Shown piece after piece: positions 1 through 6,672 of a DNA stretch of 25,000 nt (the first letter of the stretch is position 1; each line of letters opens with the position of its first letter). The notes below the pieces were generated by a model. The model was not told where the DNA came from. It ran no database searches and saw only the letters and a list, made by a program, of their open reading frames with translations. The DNA is from Symbiodinium natans (taxonomy: Eukaryota > Sar > Dinophyceae > Suessiales > Symbiodiniaceae): NCBI GenBank assembly GCA_905221605.1, contig CAJNDS010001123.1:1-25000 (forward strand), in the 5' to 3' direction. A program made the position numbers and the translations under genes.

Positions 1-242
1 GGGGGGGGGGGGTTAGGGCAGCTTTTAGATCCCTAAAACCTAAACCCTAATGCTCTCGCACCCTAACACCCCAACACCCCAACACCCCAACACCCCAACA
101 CCCCAACACCCCAACACCCCAACACCCCAACACCCCAACACCCCAACACCCCAACACCCCAAGACCCTAACACCCGAACACCCTAACACCGTAACACCCT
201 AACACCCTAACACCCTTACACCCTTACACCCTTACACCAGAA
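1..242. repeat. Octamer telomere-like array (ACACCCCA / ACACCCTA)
   Basis: After a run of 12 G and a few CCCTAAA-like words, positions about 66-160 are a nearly perfect tandem array of the octamer ACACCCCA. It grades into ACACCCTA and ACACCCTT variants up to about 236. The unit resembles a telomeric heptamer with an extra base. No coding potential is seen. A shorter stretch of the same octamer type (AACACCCT) recurs near 15055-15095. Confidence 0.85.
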
Positions 243-354
243 CCCGAAAGACACAGAATCGCCCTTGATTAGGTTCTCATGCGGGTCAGGGAAAAGGCTT
301 TTCAGCTTCAGAGACGCGTAGTGTCATTTTCCAGAAGCTGAGGGTTCTTGGTTG

Positions 355-790
355 TCAGGTAGGGTTTAGGCCAGAAGTAGGGTTCAGGGTTTAACAGTTG
401 AGGGTGTAGGGTTCAGGGTCTTGGGTTTGGGGCAGAAAGTTTGGGGTTCAGGGTTTAGGAATAGATTCAGGGTTTAGGGTCCAGGGCTTAAAGTTTAGGG
501 TTTAGGATTTTCGGCGAACTCCGAAATCCAAGCCGAGGTTCGACGATCTGAAGATCTTTCCCGCCAGCAAGCTGGCCAACCAAGAGGACCCAGTGTGTGG
601 GGGTCTCTAGGGTTCAGGGTTTCGGGTTTCAGGTTTAGGGTTCGAGTTTAGGAGCCTAGGGTTTAGGGTTTAGGGTTTCGGGTTTAGGGTTTAGGGCTTC
701 AGGTGTTGAGATCAGGATTTAGAGCTCTAGGGTGTAAGCATCAGGGTTCAGGCCCGAGGGCGCAGGGTTTAGGGCTTAGAGAACAGGATT
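355..790. repeat. Degenerate TTTAGGG-type interstitial telomeric DNA
   Basis: Many TTTAGGG words with substitutions (TTCAGGG, TTTCGGG, TTTGGGG) fill this stretch. They are interrupted by the exon-like island at 533-592. The rest shows no coding signal. Confidence 0.8.
533..592 (+). CDS. Exon-like island of an upstream gene, unidentified
   Basis: A 60-nt unique stretch between telomeric repeats starts after AG at 531-532 and stops before GTGTGTGG. One frame reads PRFDDLKIFPASKLANQEDP, an ordinary-looking globular peptide with GC-rich third positions. A second AG|G acceptor lies at 536-537. Another frame is also open, so the frame is a judgement. Product unknown. It may belong with the islands at 4005-5266, but the joining exons were not found. 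Confidence 0.4.
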
Positions 791-811
791 TGGGAAGGTA
801 ATCGTTGAAAA

Positions 812-963
812 GGTCAACCAGCCTGGCCCCCGGGCACAATCAGCATCGTTCCCAAACGGGCTACGACGTGTGTGCGCAGGGTGCTCATCAGTGACGGGGA
901 CTGGCGTGCTCTGGGCCAATTCCGCCACATACACGAAGGAAGTGTCCGGAAAATGCTACATGC
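812..963 (+). CDS. Possible exon-like island, unidentified
   Basis: A unique stretch of about 150 nt lies between telomeric DNA and a small inverted-repeat element. Two + strand frames are open throughout. The one I prefer contains IVPKRATTCVRRVLISDGDW; the other starts VNQPGPRAQS after AAG|GTC. No donor is clear before the inverted-repeat element at 964, which may have inserted into or beside the exon. A minus-strand ORF also covers the region but has no splice or motif support. Confidence 0.3.
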
Positions 964-1060
964 TGGGATGCTCCCCTTACACGAACAGTCCTTAGCAGGG
1001 CTTAAAGTCGCCCTACTATAAATCTCTGTTAAGGTTAGTATAAGGGGGGGGGACATGCCA
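964..1060. mobile_element. Small inverted-repeat (MITE-like) element, copy 1
   Basis: The left end TGGGATGCTCCCCTTACAC and the right end (reverse complement TGGCATGTCCCC...TTATAC) are imperfect terminal inverted repeats. The interior has AACAGTCCTTAGCAGGG and CCCTACTATA. A second copy with better-preserved ends lies at 17386-17490. It is non-coding and non-autonomous, about 97 bp long. Confidence 0.6.
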
Positions 1061-1385
1061 AGGTACATGTTTGATCATACCCATGAGGCTGATGGTCAAG
1101 ATCACTCCCCAGGCTGCTCACCGCGACCCGTGGAGAACGAGGTGTGAAGGTTTCCACACCACTTTTGGGGGGTTTACAGCCGGTTCCACCCTAGACCCTA
1201 TAAACGGAGGGCCTATTTTTTTGGGTCTTTTTTTTTTTTTTTTTTGGTCGATTTTCTTGGTTTTTCCTAAGAAAACCACCATTCCCTCCATATTTTAAAG
1301 GATTTGCTGCATTTTCGTGGTTTTTCGTACGAAAAACAGTAATTTCTCTGTGGTTGCATAGGAAAGCGTTATTTCTGGTAGGTTT

Positions 1386-1555
1386 TAGAAGGAAAGAAGG
1401 AAAGAAAGGAAGGAAGGAAGGATGAAAGAAAGGAAGAAAACAAGGAAGGAAGGAAGGAAGGAAGGAAGGAAGAAAGGAGGGAAGGAAGAAAGGAAGGAAA
1501 CAAGGAAGGAAGAAAGGAAGGAAGAAAGGAAGGAAGCAAGGAAGAAAGGAAGCGT
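1386..1555. repeat. GGAA/GGAAA polypurine microsatellite
   Basis: A strand-asymmetric run of GGAA and GAAAGGAA units spans about 170 bp with almost no pyrimidines on the + strand. It forms the left boundary of the satellite block inside the 2.2-kb element. The minus strand reads as repeated FLPSFLPS peptide, which is a by-product of the repeat. Confidence 0.9.
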
Positions 1556-3132
1556 GCTTCGAAGCCCAAGAAACTAGTTGAAAAACATCGTGTGAGCATT
1601 GTGTTTGCAAATGGGGGGGGCTGCGCCCCCCCCAACCCCCCGCTTTTTTTCAGCCGATGCCCAAGAAACTGGTTGAAACGCATCATGTGAGCAGGGTGTT
1701 TGCAGAACCCCGCTTCTTTCAAGCTGTACCAAGCGTGCTTCAAAGCCCAAGAAACAAGTTGAAAAGCATCGTGTGAGCATTGTGTTTGCAAATGGGGGGG
1801 GCTGCGCCCCCCCCAACCCCCCCGCTTTTTCTTTTTTTTTAAGCCGTGCAGAGCGCGCTTCAAAGCCCAAGAAACTTGTTGACACCCATCATGTGAGCAG
1901 GGTGTTTGCAAATGGGGGGCGCAGACCCCCCAACCCCCGCCCCGCTTCTTTTAAGCCGTTCAAAGCCCAAGAAACTAGTTGAAAAACATCGTGTGAGCAT
2001 TGTGTTTGCAAATGGGGGGGGCTGCGCCCCCCCCAACCCCCCCGCTTTTTTTCAGCCGAAGCCCAAGAAACTAGTTGAAACCCATCATGTGAGCAGGGTG
2101 TTTGCAGATGGGGGGCACAGCCCCCCCAACCCCCCCGCTTCTTTTAAGCTGTACCAAGCGTGCTTCAAAGCCCAAGAAACTAGTTGAAAAACATCGTGTG
2201 TGCATTGTGTTTGCAAATGGGGGGGACTGCGCCCCCCCCAACCCCCCCGCTTTTTTTTTAAGCCGTGCAGAGCGTGCTTCAAAGCCCAAGAAACTTGTTG
2301 ACACCCATCATGTGAGCATGGTGTTTGCAAATGGGGGGGGGCTGCGCCCCCCCCAACCCCCCCCGCTTCTTTTAAGCCGTACCAAGCGTGCTTCAAAGCC
2401 CAAGAAACTAGTTGAAAAACATCGTGTGTGCATTGTGTTTGCAAATGGGGGGGGCTGCGCCCCCCCCAACCACCCAAAGCCCAAGAAACTTGTTGACACC
2501 CATCATGTGAGCAGGGTGTTTGCAAATGGGGGGGGGGCGCCCGCCCCCTTTAACCCCCCCCCGCTTCTTTTAAGCCGTACCAAGCGTGCTTCAAAGCCCG
2601 AGAAACTAATTGAAAAAAAGTATGAATCCGATGAATATATAGAGGGAATGATAGAAACCAAGAAAACGAACCAAATAGGGTTTTCCATAGGACAAACTAA
2701 GGAAAAGCAACGTACGCTTTGACGTTTGACGAAATCCGTCCAAAATGTAATCAGAAGAGGGTTTCCTTAGGAAAAACCAACGAAAACCTCGTTTTTTTTC
2801 AAACCGTGCAGAGCGTGCTTCAAAGCCCAAGAAACTTGTTGACACCCGTCATGTGAGCAGGGTGTTTGCAAATGGGGGAGCGGGGCTGTGTTTTCCCCCA
2901 ACCCCCCCCGCTTCTTTTAAGTCGTACCAAGCTTGCTTCAAAGCCCAAGAAACTAGTTGAAAAGCATCGTGTGAGACCCCCCCCAACCCCCCCGCTCTTT
3001 TTTTTTGGAAGCCGCGCAGAGCGTGCTTCAAAGCCCAAGAGGTGTTTGCAAGTGGGGGGGCTGCGCCCCCCCCCCCAACCCCCCCCGCTTCTTTTAAGCC
3101 GTACCAAGCGTGCTTCAAAGCCCAAGAAACGA
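1556..3132. repeat. Alternating A/B tandem satellite, ~15 copies of ~110 bp, with G/C hairpins
   Basis: Units contain GCTTCAAAGCCCAAGAAAC, then type A (TAGTTGAAAAACATCGTGTG) or type B (TTGTTGACACCCATCATGTG), then GTGTTTGCAAATGGGGGGG. Next comes a G-run/C-run palindrome (GGGGGGGCTGCGCCCCCCC) and CAACCCCCCCGCTT plus T-rich spacer. Cores lie near 1569, 1665, 1748, 1868, 1968, 2064, 2173, 2287, 2401, 2482, 2598, 2828, 2944, 3034 and 3120. A and B mostly alternate, giving a ~210-bp higher-order repeat. The core near 3034 is deleted. Later cores are interrupted by other sequence at about 2620-2800. Confidence 0.9.
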
Positions 3133-3345
3133 AGGAAATGACAGGATATCTGTCCAAAATGTAAGGAAAATAGGGTTTTCCCCCTAGGAAAAACCAAGGA
3201 AAACCTAAGGGAAATTACAGGAAATCCGTCCAAAATGTAAAAAAAAAAAACATAGGTTTTTCCCTATGAAAAACCAACGAAAACCTAAGGGAAATGACAG
3301 AAAATCCGTCCAAAATGTAAGGAAAGTAGGTTTTCCTAGAGAAAA
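2715..3345. repeat. ~75-bp sub-terminal repeat with TTTTCC/GGAAAA palindrome
   Basis: AATCCGTCCAAAATGTAA or close variants occur near 2731, 3147, 3224 and 3303. Each is followed by a small palindrome of the type GGTTTTTCC-CTA-GGAAAAACC and AAAACCTAAGGGAAAT. The same palindrome type appears once at the left end (1257-1277). It probably belongs to the end structure of the 2.2-kb element. Confidence 0.7.
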
Positions 3346-3417
3346 CCAAGAAAATCGACCAAGAAAAAAAAAGAAAGGCCCAAAAAAAAAAAAGACCCAA
3401 AAAAAAACTCCACCCCC

Positions 3418-3516
3418 TATAAACCCTAAACCCTAAACCCTAAACCCTAAACCCTAAACCCTAAACCCTAAACCCTAAACCCTAAACCCTAAACCCTAAA
3501 CCCTAAACCCTAAACC
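3418..3516. repeat. Interstitial telomeric tract, CCCTAAA x ~13
   Basis: A nearly perfect CCCTAAA tandem array directly abuts the right end of the 2.2-kb element. The element may have inserted into telomeric DNA: CCCTA also sits at its left edge. Confidence 0.95.
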
Positions 3517-3710
3517 CGGGTTCAGGGTGTAGGGCTTCTGAAAGCTTAGGGGTTTAGGGGGGTTCGGGTTTAGGGATCGGGGCTCAGAGTTTAGAGATCA
3601 GGGCTTCAGTTAACACTCAGCCAGGTGCCAAGTTTTTGGGATGCTGCGATGACTGCCACCAGCCCTCTGGGCCTTGAGTCCCCAACCCTGTACCCAACAA
3701 CCTGAAGCCA

Positions 3711-3780
3711 GGTTTAGGGTTTAGGGTTTAGGGTTTAGGGTTTAGGGTTTAGGGTTTAGGGTTTAGGGTTTAGGGTTTAG
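3711..3780. repeat. Interstitial telomeric tract, TTTAGGG x ~9
   Basis: Perfect TTTAGGG heptamers, in the opposite orientation to the tract at 3418. The preceding unique stretch (3616-3710) is bounded by AGCCAGGT on both sides. One frame in it (QVPSFWDAAMTATSPLGLES) could be exon, but I cannot place it in a gene. Confidence 0.9.
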
Positions 3781-3805
3781 CCCGCCAACATTTTTCCAAC
3801 CTCAG

Positions 3806-3840
3806 CTGTCATGGTCCAACGGTTCACGACCCGGTGCAGC
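3806..3840 (+). CDS. Possible short exon, unidentified
   Basis: This 35-nt stretch lies between CCTCAG and GTTTTTTT, so it has an acceptor and a donor of the expected kind. One frame reads VMVQRFTTRCS. It is too short to identify and is listed only because it is a unique island in telomeric DNA. Confidence 0.25.
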
Positions 3841-4004
3841 GTTTTTTTTTGACATCGAAGTCCAACACTCTAGCGCCCTAAGCTCTGAACCCTAGAAGCC
3901 TGTAACCCTTAGTCCTAGAAGTCTACAACCCCCTTAACCCTTAACCCTTAACCCTAAACCCTAAACCCTAAACCCTAAACCCTAAGCCCTAAATGACCCC
4001 ACAG

Positions 4005-4049
4005 GCCCTGAGCGCACCCTTCTATCGCAGGAGTCAGTCCTCGGCCCGG
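4005..4049 (+). CDS. Exon-like island, unidentified upstream gene
   Basis: The stretch after CACAG and before GTACGG reads ALSAPFYRRSQSSAR (15 residues, phase 0 at both ends). The frame stays open for a further eight codons. An internal alternative acceptor (TCGCAG|GAG) exists. Product unknown. It probably belongs to the same + strand gene as 4621-4669 and 5205-5266. Confidence 0.4.
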
Positions 4050-4339
4050 GTACGGCGCCTGCAGGCCCCGGTTGGGGGTATTTAGGGTTTAGGGTTTTAA
4101 GGTTTTGCGGCTTAGGGTTTTTAGGGATTAGGGTTTGAGGTTTTGCGGGTCAGGGTTTTAGGGTTTAGGGTTCTAAGGTTTTTCGGTTTAGGGGTTTAGG
4201 GTTTAGGGGTTTAGGATTCTTCAGGGGGCGATGGCTTGACAGGGGCTGGCGCAGACTGGGCAGGGCTGCGGGATGCAGTCAGAGTTCGTTTTGTTTTACT
4301 AGTGTTACTGTTATATTGTATTGCATTTAATTAGTTTTA

Positions 4340-4490
4340 GTTAATTTTTTCGGGCGGGGGGGGGGGGGGTTGGGGGGGGGGGGGCTTTAGGGCTTAGGGT
4401 TTAGGTTTTAAGGTGTGAGGGTGTTTAGGGTTTGGGGTTTGAGGGGGGGGGGGGGGAGGGGGGGGGGGGGGGGGGGGGGGGGCATTTTGA
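4340..4490. other. Long G-runs in degenerate telomeric DNA
   Basis: Several runs of more than 10 G (about 4357-4385 and 4443-4482) lie in a TTTAGGG-like background on one strand. They could form G-quadruplexes. The glycine-rich ORF across them is an artefact of the G-runs. Run lengths may be unreliable in the assembly. Confidence 0.7.
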
Positions 4491-4620
4491 GGGTGTCAGG
4501 CCTTCGGTTCCTTTGCGTAAACCGTGGCGCTTTGAGTATGAGCTTAAAGCCCTAGGTACCTCAAAACCCCAAACTCCAAACCCTCGAAACCTAAACTCTA
4601 TGCCCCCGGTTCCTATGCAG

Positions 4621-4669
4621 AGGCCACACCTGGTTCATCAATGGTCGAGACAGCAAGGCCTGCGCATTG
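4621..4669 (+). CDS. Exon-like island, unidentified upstream gene
   Basis: The island begins after CTATGCAG and ends before GTGGTGTC. In the preferred frame it reads GHTWFINGRDSKACAL, a plausible globular segment; an alternative frame reads HLVHQWSRQQGLRIG. The family is not recognised. Confidence 0.4.
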
Positions 4670-5019
4670 GTGGTGTCTTAGGGCTTGGGCTTCAAAGTTC
4701 AACGTCTCAGGGTTTGGGGCTTAAGGATGTCGGGTTCAGGGTTGTGAGGGTTTAGGGTTCAGGGTTCGAGGACCCAGAGTAGGCCCTTACTCCTTGGTTT
4801 TTAGGCTGTAGGTTCCCCTATGAAACCAGAAAAAGGCACCCTTCTCATTCCTAGGTTATGTAGGGTTTAGGGTTTAGGGTTAGGGTTTAGGGTTTAGGGG
4901 TTAGGGTCTAGGGTTTAGGGTTTAGGGTTTAGGGTTTAGGGCTGCCGTCTCTGAAAAAACCAGCAACTGGCATGTCAGGGCCCAGGAGCATGGCCTTCGG
5001 CCTTGCCCCTGCCCCTGAA

Positions 5020-5180
5020 AACCCTAAACCCTACAACCCTAAACCCTGAACCCTGAACCCTGAACCCTGAACCCTAAACCCTAAACCCTAAACCCTAGAC
5101 CCTAAACCCTAAACCCTAAACCCTAAACCCTAAATAAACCCTAAACTCCAAGCCCAAACCCTAAACCCTAAACCCTACAC
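5020..5180. repeat. Interstitial telomeric tract, CCCTAAA with CCCTGAA variants
   Basis: CCCTAAA array with a block of CCCTGAA units at the left. It forms the presumed intron before the exon at 5205. The unique stretch before it (4943-5018) has an open frame containing NWHVRAQEHGLRPC, too weak to call. Confidence 0.85.
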
Positions 5181-5204
5181 GCGAATCCGTGGATCCCAGC
5201 CCAG

Positions 5205-5266
5205 GTGCGACCGGGCACCATCTATCGCATCATGCTGAGATACGACGAAGAGCAGCGCCGGAAGAG
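5205..5266 (+). CDS. Exon of unidentified upstream gene, possibly terminal
   Basis: After GCCCAG the sequence reads VRPGTIYRIMLRYDEEQRRK, a convincing basic, charged peptide. Two ends are possible. A GT donor inside AAGAG|GTTCGC would end the exon at 5266. Read-through would continue RFAH and stop at TAA 5277-5279, a stop made by the first unit of the adjacent CCCTAAG array. The second reading makes this the last exon. The family is not recognised. Of the upstream islands this is the best supported. Confidence 0.55.
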
Positions 5267-5275
5267 GTTCGCACA

Positions 5276-5392
5276 CTAAGCCCTAAGCCCTAAGCCCTAA
5301 GCCCTAAGCCCTAAGCCCTAAGCCCTAAGCCCTAAGCCCTAAGCCCTAAGCCCTAAGCCCTAAGCCCTAAACCCTAAACCCTAAACCCTGGA
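5276..5392. repeat. Homogeneous variant telomeric tract, CCCTAAG x ~13
   Basis: Around 13 consecutive units carry the same CCCTAAG variant before the array reverts to CCCTAAA. Uniformity of one variant implies local tandem expansion rather than independent point mutation. Confidence 0.95.
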
Positions 5393-5727
5393 CCCTTGTT
5401 TAGGGTTTAGGGGCTGGAGCCCCAATTTAACCTTTAGAGTTTAGACCGGAACCACAAGTATTCAGGTGTCTTGGCCCTTAATTCTCAATAAGGGAAGGGG
5501 GGGTGGGGGCGTGACTCAGGGCTTACAGCCCGAGGCACCCTACCAGCACTGCTGCAGCCAAACGTTGGGCGCTTTAGGGTTTTCGGGTCTAGCGTCTAGA
5601 CGGTAAACCCTATAAACTCTGGAGCCCCAAACCTAGGGGAGATGCGAGCGTTAAGGCTCTGCTTCGGGTTGGGCGCCTGACTGCGCGCAAGCCCCCCAAC
5701 CCCGAAATTGGTTTAGCAATGTTGAGT
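5393..5727. other. Intergenic stretch, no gene seen
   Basis: Mixed degenerate TTTAGGG words and unique sequence with a G-run near 5497-5510. I see no exon with plausible splice sites. Confidence 0.5.
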
Positions 5728-5998
5728 CCCTAAACCCTAAACCCTAAACCCTAAACCCTAAACCCTAAACCCTAAACCCTAAACCCTAAACCCTAAACCC
5801 TAAACCCTAAACCCTAAACCCTAAAACCTAAACACTAAACCCTAAACCCTAAACCCTAAACCCTAAACCCTAAACCCTAAACCCTAAACCCTAAACCCTA
5901 AACCCTAAACCCTAAACCCTAAACCCTAAACCCTAAACCCTAAACCCTAAACCCTAAACCCTAAACCCTACACCCTAAACCCTAAACGCTAAACCCTT
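5728..5998. repeat. Longest interstitial telomeric tract, CCCTAAA x ~37
   Basis: About 270 bp of CCCTAAA with only a few point variants (AAAACCTAAACAC near 5825, CCCTACA, ACGCTAA). It lies between the upstream gene and the M28 peptidase gene. Confidence 0.97.
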
Positions 5999-6550
5999 AA
6001 GTACAGAAGCCGCAAAAGCCATGCCTTGGCTTCCTTTCAGGGTTTAGGGTTTAGGGTTTGGGGTATGTTTTAAGATCCTTCCAGAAGAGGTTCAGTGATC
6101 CTCACTAGGATGTTCATCAGGGTTTCGTTGTTTGGGGCAGTGGGGTTCTCAACTCCTTATATGATGGACCCAACTTAGGGGGGGGTTCAACCATAGAGCC
6201 CCTCAAGCAGTCTGCGGTTTAGGGTTTAGGGTCTGGTTTGGGGTTGAGGGCTTAGGGTTCAGGGTACGAATTTGAGAACTGCACGTAGCCTGCAGCCTTG
6301 CAGCTGATTTAAGGCTTAAGGGTTTAGGGAAATTATGAACTAGGGTTTAGGGTTTAGGCCTTCAGGGTTTAGTACGAGGCTTTACAGGTTTGAGGAACTG
6401 TATTCCCCTGTATAGCTTGAGGATGCGGCAGTATCTGTTCCAAACCGTGAGCCCTAAACCCTAGCGCTAAGCGCTAAACCCTAAACCCCAAAACCCAAAA
6501 CCCTAAACCCTAAACCCTAAACCGTAAACCCTAAAACATATTCTTTAAAG
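5999..6550. other. Intergenic stretch upstream of the peptidase gene
   Basis: Unique sequence mixed with TTTAGGG and CCCTAAA words. No promoter motif is recognised. TTTAAAG at 6544-6550 could serve as a trans-splice or 5' splice acceptor for the transcript that starts the peptidase reading frame. I did not find a spliced-leader relic. Confidence 0.4.
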
Positions 6551-6606
6551 GGACATTGGGCTCCCTGAGCTGGCACTTTCCGTGCTGGAGCCGCGCGGCG
6601 CGCGCC

Positions 6607-6672
6607 ATGGCAGCCTCGGAGGCAAAGCGCCGCCGGCAGGAGGAGGGCCCCATCGAGCGGCAGATGCGCCAG
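6607..6672 (+). CDS. M28 peptidase exon 1
   Basis: Encodes MAASEAKRRR...IERQMRQ (22 residues) and ends CAG before GTTGGGG, phase 0. The frame is open upstream to about 6540, so an earlier start or upstream exon is not excluded. The last 14 nt plus the donor GT are duplicated at 6763-6778. Confidence 0.75.

Larger units (their letters stand above)
1196..3424. mobile_element. 2.2-kb composite element with inverted ends and internal tandem repeats
   Basis: The left end (about 1216-1277) reads TTGGGTC, a T-run, GGTCGATTTTCTTGG, then GGTTTTTCCTAAGAAAACC. The right end (about 3332-3400), read on the minus strand, gives the same order: TTGGGTC, T-runs, GGTCGATTTTCTTGG, GGTTTTCTCTAGGAAAACC. The 10-mer CCCTATAAAC occurs just outside both ends (1196-1205 and 3415-3424), as a target-site duplication would. 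The interior holds a GGAA microsatellite, an alternating ~110-bp satellite and a ~75-bp sub-terminal repeat. There is no transposase, so I infer a non-autonomous DNA element or a captured satellite. ORFs across it are low-complexity and not genes. Confidence 0.6.

Noticed and set aside
1191-1911. Minus-strand ORFs rich in FLPSFLPS and SHDVFQLVSWA
   Set aside because: They translate the GGAA microsatellite and the 110-bp satellite. Similar ORFs appear in several frames and strands because the unit lacks stops.
1556-3132. CRISPR-like array
   Set aside because: Repeats are ~110 bp, with spacers that are themselves repeated and type-specific, in eukaryotic DNA with no cas genes.
1773-3233. Overlapping ORFs with FANGGGCAPPNPP and FLGFEARLVRLKRSGG repeats
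   Set aside because: Translations of the A/B satellite. No start, splice or domain evidence, and frames change between units with the G-run length.
4432-4755. 107-codon glycine-rich ORF
   Set aside because: The N-terminal part is a G-run, and the rest shadows the exon-like island at 4621 and telomeric repeats.
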